Shown: positions 58,341 through 64,000 of the stretch, one piece after another
How the letters are laid out: each line of letters begins with the position of its first letter
How positions within the stretch are numbered: the stretch's first letter is position 1
Source: Ligula intestinalis
Lineage: Eukaryota; Platyhelminthes; Cestoda; Diphyllobothriidea; Diphyllobothriidae
DNA length: 64,000 nucleotides
Direction: 5' to 3'
Assembly (NCBI GenBank): GCA_036362985.1
Contig: JAYGXS010000005.1
Span: 32,697,498-32,761,497, forward strand
Position numbers and translations under genes: made by a program
The notes under the pieces: generated by a model
The model's input: only the letters and a program-made list of their open reading frames with translations
The model's database searches: none
Told to the model about the DNA's origin: nothing

Positions 58341-59805
58341 AAATATAGATAAAACTAAAGTTTCTAACAGTAGAAAAAAATAATTATAGTCGTTTAAATA
58401 AAAAGACAATAAGGCGAAGAAATATAAGGCACGGCCAGTTACTCAAAACACGTGCTGAGTAATGCGAGCTTGGGGTGATGACGATGATGCTGATGGTGGT
58501 GGTTTGATTAAGTTTTTCTGCAAGTTTACCGATAATTATAATGAAGCTTGTCATGGAAATATCCGGCTCCTCGCAGTGCATGGAAATAACCATTAAGCAA
58601 TCCAAAAGATACTGCATCATGGCCGTGCCTGGCTCAGCTTTCTTGTGCTTATTCATTCCGTCATTTTCCGCAGACAGGCACCTCCTTTTGGTATCTTTGA
58701 ACCCACTAGCGAGGAATGAATACCAGAACAGTTTCCTTTTCAGCCGCTGCCTGCATACGTGCCCCACGGGAAACAAACGGAGAAGAGCCATCAACACTCT
58801 GACACCCTCTGCCGTATACGAAGAATGTGCTAGAAACTAGTAAACGTATCGCTGCAGAGTGTGACGGCTACCATGCCTACCTAAATCATGCGAATGCAGA
58901 ACCCACTGGACAGGACCGACAGGACAATGGTTTAGTTCGCGAATAAAAGAGCAAAAACGAGATTGGAGAGAGGGGATCCAGATCGTAACTCAATCCCTGG
59001 AGGAAGTCCGTGAATTTACCTTCGCGAGCACGCAGATAATGACAGCAATAAGGTGGGCGAGAACTGCTGGATGTCTGGCGCCAGCTCCGTCAACAGACAG
59101 GTTGACACACTTTCTGCTATCACGTGCTTCTTTCGCGCTACCAGGAGGTGTGGTACAGTTTCCCGTGAGACATCGTGCGCTGTGAACACCACCACAGCAT
59201 CACTTTCTCTTCGTTGGGCTACAAAAACCGCTCATCCATTGTTGCATGCTTACAGTCTCCGATGATGGCCTCCTTTACAAAACCAAAAGCGCGCACTAAT
59301 ACACATACTATCCCAGTACCCGTGCGTCCATCTGCTTTGCACGATAGGAACCTGAGACTCACTTATTTGCTTACCTTCGAAATAATTGTTTAAACTTTAC
59401 TGTTTCTGTACCACTTGATTTGGTCAGTTAGTTGCAGTGACAAGCACTGTGTACTCGTAAAATTCGAATCTCCTAGTGCAACATGCGTTTTTGCGTTTTT
59501 AAAATTTTCATTTTCTTGAGTAACGGTTTGCCTCCTCAACGATCTATTACTTTTAATCGTTATTTTACGCCTTCCCTTACTTTTAGGTCACTTATTAGGG
59601 TTTTAGTGGATGCATTCGCGTTGATTTTAGAAAATTCGGTTTTTTTTTTTGTTATTTTAAGGTAAAGTTCATCGGTAAGGTCACACACAGTGTACTTTTC
59701 CCTCGCCATTCACGCTCCCAAGTCCACTTGTACTGCAGCTTTCATTGGCAACCCGGTACTTTTCGAGGAATTTAAAAAATCTGCAAATATTCCCATGTTT
59801 ATTTG
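58341..59805. other. No recognisable gene
   Basis: A 137-codon minus-strand frame at 58384-58797 is AT-rich and without a domain. AT-rich, T-run near 59640-59650. Confidence 0.35.
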
Positions 59806-60650
59806 AAAAGTCAGTTTTGGCAAACATACTTTCGATAAATCTTCATCAGGCCAGTAAATTAAAGTTTAAACGTGGAGAAAAATCAATAAATGCCTGATAT
59901 GGGTGCTGATTGGCCATACCGGGCTATTTCTGTCTGCACCAGTAGGCGAGATCAACCGACGTCGACGCCAGGTGACGATCGCACGTCGCTCCCAAGCCCT
60001 AGTGACAGTCACTCGCTCCATACAAATGATAGTGATAACGCTATACACCTGACCCCTGGCCAATGCTCACAGCCTGACTCAACACGCCGATCTGTCGAAT
60101 TTCGATGTCCAAACTAACTAATGAAGCTCCTAGTGAGTATTATCCCAAAATAATAAGGACATAACACGCAAAAGTGTTAAACGGGATAATATTGAAGGAA
60201 CGAGCACAACCGTAATAATTGTCGGCAAGTCCAGCTGCTTAGGTGTAAAAGTGTCGATGTCCGTGGGTTTAGCGAAGCCGTCTAGTCATCAGCCAATCAG
60301 GAAAGGGTGGAGGGATTGGCGTCAGAGTTCGCGGGGAATCGATTAGCTCCGGCGTACGCGCGGTGAAAGCGGGGGGCGCAAAATTGCAAGAGCGCGCAGA
60401 GGTAAGAGGATGAGTCAGCGCTGGCCGCGCGACTAGACAACGGTTTGGCAGATGAGAAGGGGGTGAATTAGTGCAGCACTACCAAATTCAAGCTGCCACA
60501 GATCTCACCCACTGACGCAGACTGAAATAGCTGCCAATCGGCGCTCACGTCACGCAATTACTGATTTTTCTACACTTTTAAACTTTAATTGTTGTGCAAG
60601 GTTACTGGTCTAATAAAGATTTCTCGAATTTTTTTTCAAAACTGACTTTT
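59806..60650. mobile_element. 845-bp element with about 150-bp terminal inverted repeats
   Basis: The left end AAAAGTCAGTTTTG mirrors the right end CAAAACTGACTTTT exactly. The match continues inward, imperfectly, through GATAAATCTTCATCAGGCCA (AGAAATCTTTATTAGACCAG), TTAAAGTTTAAACGTGGAGA (TTAAAGTTTAAAAGTGTAGA), AAAATCA, GATTGGCCATACCGGGCTAT (GATTGGCAGCTATTTC) and GTCTGC. A second hairpin (GTATTATCCCA and GGGATAATATT, 60139-60195) lies inside. No coding frame. The shape fits a foldback or MITE-type DNA transposon; no target duplication could be seen. Confidence 0.7.
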
Positions 60651-61429
60651 GTAGTTTTACGATAGAGAACATAGGAAAGCACCGCGCTGTTTGCTAGGTG
60701 ACCGCAGCTCTCCAGCCTCCACATAACAGCGAAAACGTATGCCAAAGATAAGGCATTTGGGTACGGGAACAGTAACTTATTTTTCCAAGCGTTCAACCCT
60801 GTAAATCGTGCGTGTCAAGCCTCGGAGATGAGAAAAAACGTGTCAAACAACCAGCTTAGTCTGTGAACCAGCTGGGACAGCTTGCCCAGGCACCGATATG
60901 ACTACTTGTAGTAATCATAATGTCAGTCAACATTTCCGCAACGCTTGATATGCGACCGCGTGTTCATCAGTTTTGTTTAGCTATGATCCACTCTATTCCC
61001 ACGCCTCGACTGCTACGCATGCCGCCTTATATGACGGTTCACATAGCTGCTGTGCTGTATAAAAATTATGGTTAGGTTTCGGTCAATCTAGGGAGTAGCC
61101 ACTAGTGCGTTACAGTCTCACATACGAAATCTGTTCTCATGTTCCCGGCTCTATGTTCTGTCCATTTTTATTTGTCTAACTGTTGGATTTGTCATCCTTG
61201 TGACTAGGAAACCAGATTTATCTCTTGGGTGTGACCGAACACCGATCGATATGCTACTTCGATATGTAACTTAAGAACGACGGGTTTTATTACCTCGGCA
61301 ATGTCCTCAATATGCGACGATGCAAACCGCATCCAGAGACATGTTTCGGTATGGTCTTGCTTTATTACCTCGAAGATTAACCAAGAACGGCTAAAAGTTG
61401 AGTAAGTAGATCCAAAAACAAATAATGAG
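60651..61429. other. No recognisable gene
   Basis: Short frames only. Confidence 0.35.
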
Positions 61430-61545
61430 CGCTGGGGACTCACTGATGAGCCGAACCTCTTGTGGTTGCACCCGGCAGCGGCACAGGCTTGGTGAAACAC
61501 GCGTGTCCGGGCTTTTAGTTAATCCGGCAATTAATTACGCAGTAT
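61430..61545 (+). repeat. Dispersed repeat R5, copy outside PDP1
   Basis: GGGGACTCACTGATGAGCCG, CCCGGCAGCGGCACAGGCTT, GGTGAAACACGCGTGTCCGG and GCTTTTAGTTA match the three intronic copies at 22901-23110, 24745-24855 and 25255-25400. Confidence 0.75.
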
Positions 61546-61779
61546 TTCAGTACTGTCATCTGTAGTTTGCCTCCGGGAGACCGCGGGAAACTGCCGATGA
61601 AAGCACGGGGTTAACCATTTTCAGCGAAAAGATGGACGACCAACACGCATAGATGATCTTCGTTTCGGGTGTTCTGTCCTGCGCATGTGGTTGTGTGTGC
61701 CCCTACCATCCACAATGGCCAAGCGTAGGAAATGACCAGATAATGAATGATAGGGCGTAGTGGCATGCGTGCTTGGTGG

Positions 61780-62100
61780 TGGTGGTACCACGTGGTAGAT
61801 GCGCTGGGCCAACATAAGGCCAGATCAGGGCCCGGCAAGCGTTATGCGGGTTGCGCGCCAAAAAACAAATGCCGCATATGGACACGCATAGGGGCGACTT
61901 CGGCCGCGCCAGCCACCTGCACCCGATCCCGCCTCTGGTCTTCTTGACTGCGTCTTGACACCGGGCACCGGTGGGTGAGGAAAGATAGATGTGACTGATG
62001 CTGCACAAGTATACTGTCACTTGAAAGTCACCGTCTCTGCAGTAATGTTTTGTGAAACATATGGTGGACATAGTCAAAATGGACAGTCGAACTGCCTGTG
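61780..62100 (+). repeat. Dispersed repeat R1, copy
   Basis: GCATAGGGGCGACTTCGGCC, GCGCCAGCCACCTGCACCCG, GGTCTTCTTGAC and the end ACATAGTCAAAATGGACAGT with CGAACTG (62071-62093). It is also the reverse complement partner of 11445-11690. Confidence 0.7.
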
Positions 62101-62179
62101 GTACACAGACCTATCGCAGTGGCTTATGTTCATAAGGAAGGCCCTTGCGGCTGCGATCTTCAGGTCCGGTTCCGTGTGG

Positions 62180-62450
62180 GGAGAGAAGAAGTGGGACGGC
62201 GTCTCTCACTCCCTCTCTCCCAGGCATAAAACACTAAGCACCAGGAGTATTTTATTCTGTACAGAAGTAGTTGATACCAGGTAGGAGTAAGTTGACTGTC
62301 GGACGAGCGAGCGTCTAGCTGCGAGAGGCTCGCGTCCGAAGTGCGAGAGCGGGGCAGTCGACACATGCGCCTTCAGCGAGGTCATATTTGGGAGATGAAT
62401 GGCTAGACCAAACTGGCATCGGCCTGCAAGTGCACACCTACTACCAGTCG
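62180..62450 (-). repeat. Dispersed repeat R2, minus-strand copy
   Basis: The reverse complement contains CTCGTCCGACAGTCAACTTA, CTTCTGTACAGAATAAAATA, CTCCTGGTG and the pyrimidine-rich GAGAGGG tail, matching 48780-49085 and 56100-56500. The 162-codon minus-strand frame across it is open by chance. Confidence 0.65.
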
Positions 62451-63050
62451 CGAGAAGCAAAAGGTTGGGCGTTGTACGCGGACTTGGACCATTACACGCC
62501 CTTGAGTCCCAAGCGCGAGTGTGCTCAACCACATGCAATGCATTAGCAAATGACCCAGCATCAATAGGCTTCGAGCTCTCGCGCGAGGCTAAGCCCAATC
62601 CTCGCGGTATCCCAACTACTTGTTGATGAGTTGGACGGAAAGACTGCATGCAAATAATGGTGCCGACGGTAATCGCGGAAGCTGTCTTCCGCACTCTATT
62701 TTAACTCAGCCTGTTGGATGACAAAGGACACATGGATGCACAAGGTCTGCAGTATTTACAGGCCATACCTCATGAATGTCTCGTTTTGGTCATAGACTGT
62801 CGTCTTCGAAAACCAATTTCTTTCGTATATTACTGTCTTATGAAACTGCTGCACATTAAAAGTGTTGGAACATGCCTCTAAGACATAAGCCCCTTAGTAG
62901 CAACGGAAAAAGAAAGATAAGAAGAAGAACACGAATAAGAACTGTTCGCTGGGACAAGAAATTTACTGAACTGATGCTTTAGATGCTCACTAGAAACGTT
63001 CCTTCGAAACGGTCAGAAATAAGGTTATTGCAGACATACCTTTTCAACAT
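62451..63050. other. No recognisable gene
   Basis: Short frames only; AT-rich from 62700. Confidence 0.35.
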
Positions 63051-63054
63051 CCAC

Positions 63055-63470
63055 TGCCCCAACGTCATGCGTCTTCGCACGCTGCTGTTTTCCCACTGGC
63101 TAATCTCAAGACCATTGACCGACATCCACTCGCACACACATGCGCGCACACGAGCGTGCCAAACTAGTGACAGCTTCCCAAGGGCCACTCGAACATGCCT
63201 TACTCTCTCCAAGCTCTCCTAACAATGGCCTCTAGAAGTCATACCCCTCGGGCAGGGCAACAGAACACCACATGAACCAGCTCCACAATCCTGTCACCTC
63301 TTTCTCCCAAACATCCACATACTCTCAGGCCAGACTGGCCACAGCCAACACTAGCCATGGCTTGGCCAGTGGCCGCTGCTGCCTGTGACGGCAACTGTGA
63401 GTTCTGTGCCCAATAACTCCCTTACTCTGGTGCCCTCAGCCTTTAACACCCAGTCCAAGATTCCGATCTG
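63055..63470 (+). repeat. Dispersed repeat R6, copy 2
   Basis: CCCCAACGTCATGCGTCTTC, AAGACCATTGACCGACATCC, ACTCGCACAC, CTCAGGCCAGACTGG, TTGGCCAGTGGCC and the R2-like end GTGCCCAATAACTCCCTTAC TCTGG match 25900-26300 and 26505-26540. Confidence 0.65.
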
Positions 63471-64000
63471 ATTACTGCAGTGCTCTTAATTTACCCAGAG
63501 CATAGGCTATACACATCTTCCTTCGAGTTGTGTGACGCCAGCTGACGTCAAACTCCAAAACCATTCGTCCAAAGGCCGCAACAGAGAACGAGAAAACCTC
63601 AACCAGTCAAAAGCCGACTTGAATGGCCAGTAATTTAAAGTTTTGATTAACTTGCAGGAATAATTTGAGAACGAAAAGCCGACCAAGGTATCCGAAATGT
63701 CAGGAACATCAGTTTATCAGGTGACGTATATAAGGATAGTTTGATCGTTGCTCTCGATGATATCCACCGCAAGCTTCAGCAAGCTAAAGGCAACACGGTG
63801 ACTATAGTTGTATTATAGTGAAAGTAGACTCGCAGGATCTCCCAACTCCCTCAACTGTACCGGGTGTCATGACAAAATTCAAGAGGACCGGTGCGGCCAA
63901 AATTGCAACACTTGAACCAATAGCACACTTTCCTATGTAGGCTCCCGCGTACGCGAGAGCACCATAAAGTCCACATTAAGGGGGAGCCATTGCAGCCTGA
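63471..64000. other. No recognisable gene; possible PLE tail scrap
   Basis: GTATCCGAAATGTCAGGAAC near 63689 faintly resembles the PLE end (ATCGAAACGTCAGGCGAATA), but without any longer match. No frame of note. Confidence 0.3.

Noticed and set aside
62206..62694. 162-codon minus-strand open frame
   Set aside because: It crosses the R2 repeat. Related copies at 48.5-49.0 and 56.1-56.5 kb do not keep a common frame or length, and no domain is visible.
63680..63710. CCGAAATGTCAGG as a further PLE tail
   Set aside because: Only about a dozen bases match and the following AATAAA region is not there.

Overview
The window is nuclear DNA from a repeat-rich metazoan, most likely a parasitic flatworm; a tapeworm is my best guess. 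That guess rests on the look of the CR1/Jockey-type LINE fossils, the Penelope-like elements (PLEs) and the gypsy remnants, and no species marker is visible. One ordinary protein-coding gene can be defended. It is a six-exon, plus-strand gene for the catalytic subunit of mitochondrial pyruvate dehydrogenase phosphatase (PDP1 type, PP2C/PPM fold), with coding sequence from about 13059 to 32046. All five introns have GT-AG ends and matching phases. The joined exons give about 598 residues and carry every PP2C metal-site motif.

Almost everything else is mobile or repetitive DNA. From left to right: a broken CR1/Jockey-type LINE (1-3370); a second, more decayed LINE with endonuclease and reverse transcriptase remnants (about 3990-7205); a PLE tail (7263-7345); a G-rich hairpin zone (8880-9100); and a young PLE insertion whose last 390 bp is duplicated in inverted orientation (9186-10197, flanked by an 11-bp direct repeat). 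The PDP1 gene follows. Its introns contain a PLE fossil (15575-15830), three copies of unknown dispersed families, a PLE tail (27694-27775), an antisense Jockey-type LINE with only two visible lesions (27880-29710), and a small transposon-like element with inverted ends just before the last exon (31231-31725).

Downstream of PDP1 lie an R3 repeat copy, a tRNA-like sequence (33672-33755), an old PLE endonuclease fossil (33965-34285), and a PLE copy with an open 319-codon frame for the RT end and GIY-YIG endonuclease plus a hammerhead-ribozyme-like 3' motif (35546-36880). After these come a gypsy gag fragment (37563-37935), tandem repeat units (38.1-39.4 kb and 53.0-55.6 kb), two nearly identical 790-bp repeats facing each other 14.5 kb apart (42250-43037 and 57545-58340), a cluster of R1 repeats with TG/CA microsatellites (44.3-47.0 kb), a gypsy pol fossil (50.1-50.8 kb), and an 845-bp element with about 150-bp inverted ends (59806-60650).

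The functional picture is simple: a housekeeping mitochondrial phosphatase gene expanded to 19 kb by insertions, in a landscape where PLEs have been active over a long time. At least three PLE age classes can be told apart by decay. Exon calls are well supported. Repeat family names R1 to R7 are labels used only in this annotation, based on similarity between copies inside this window.
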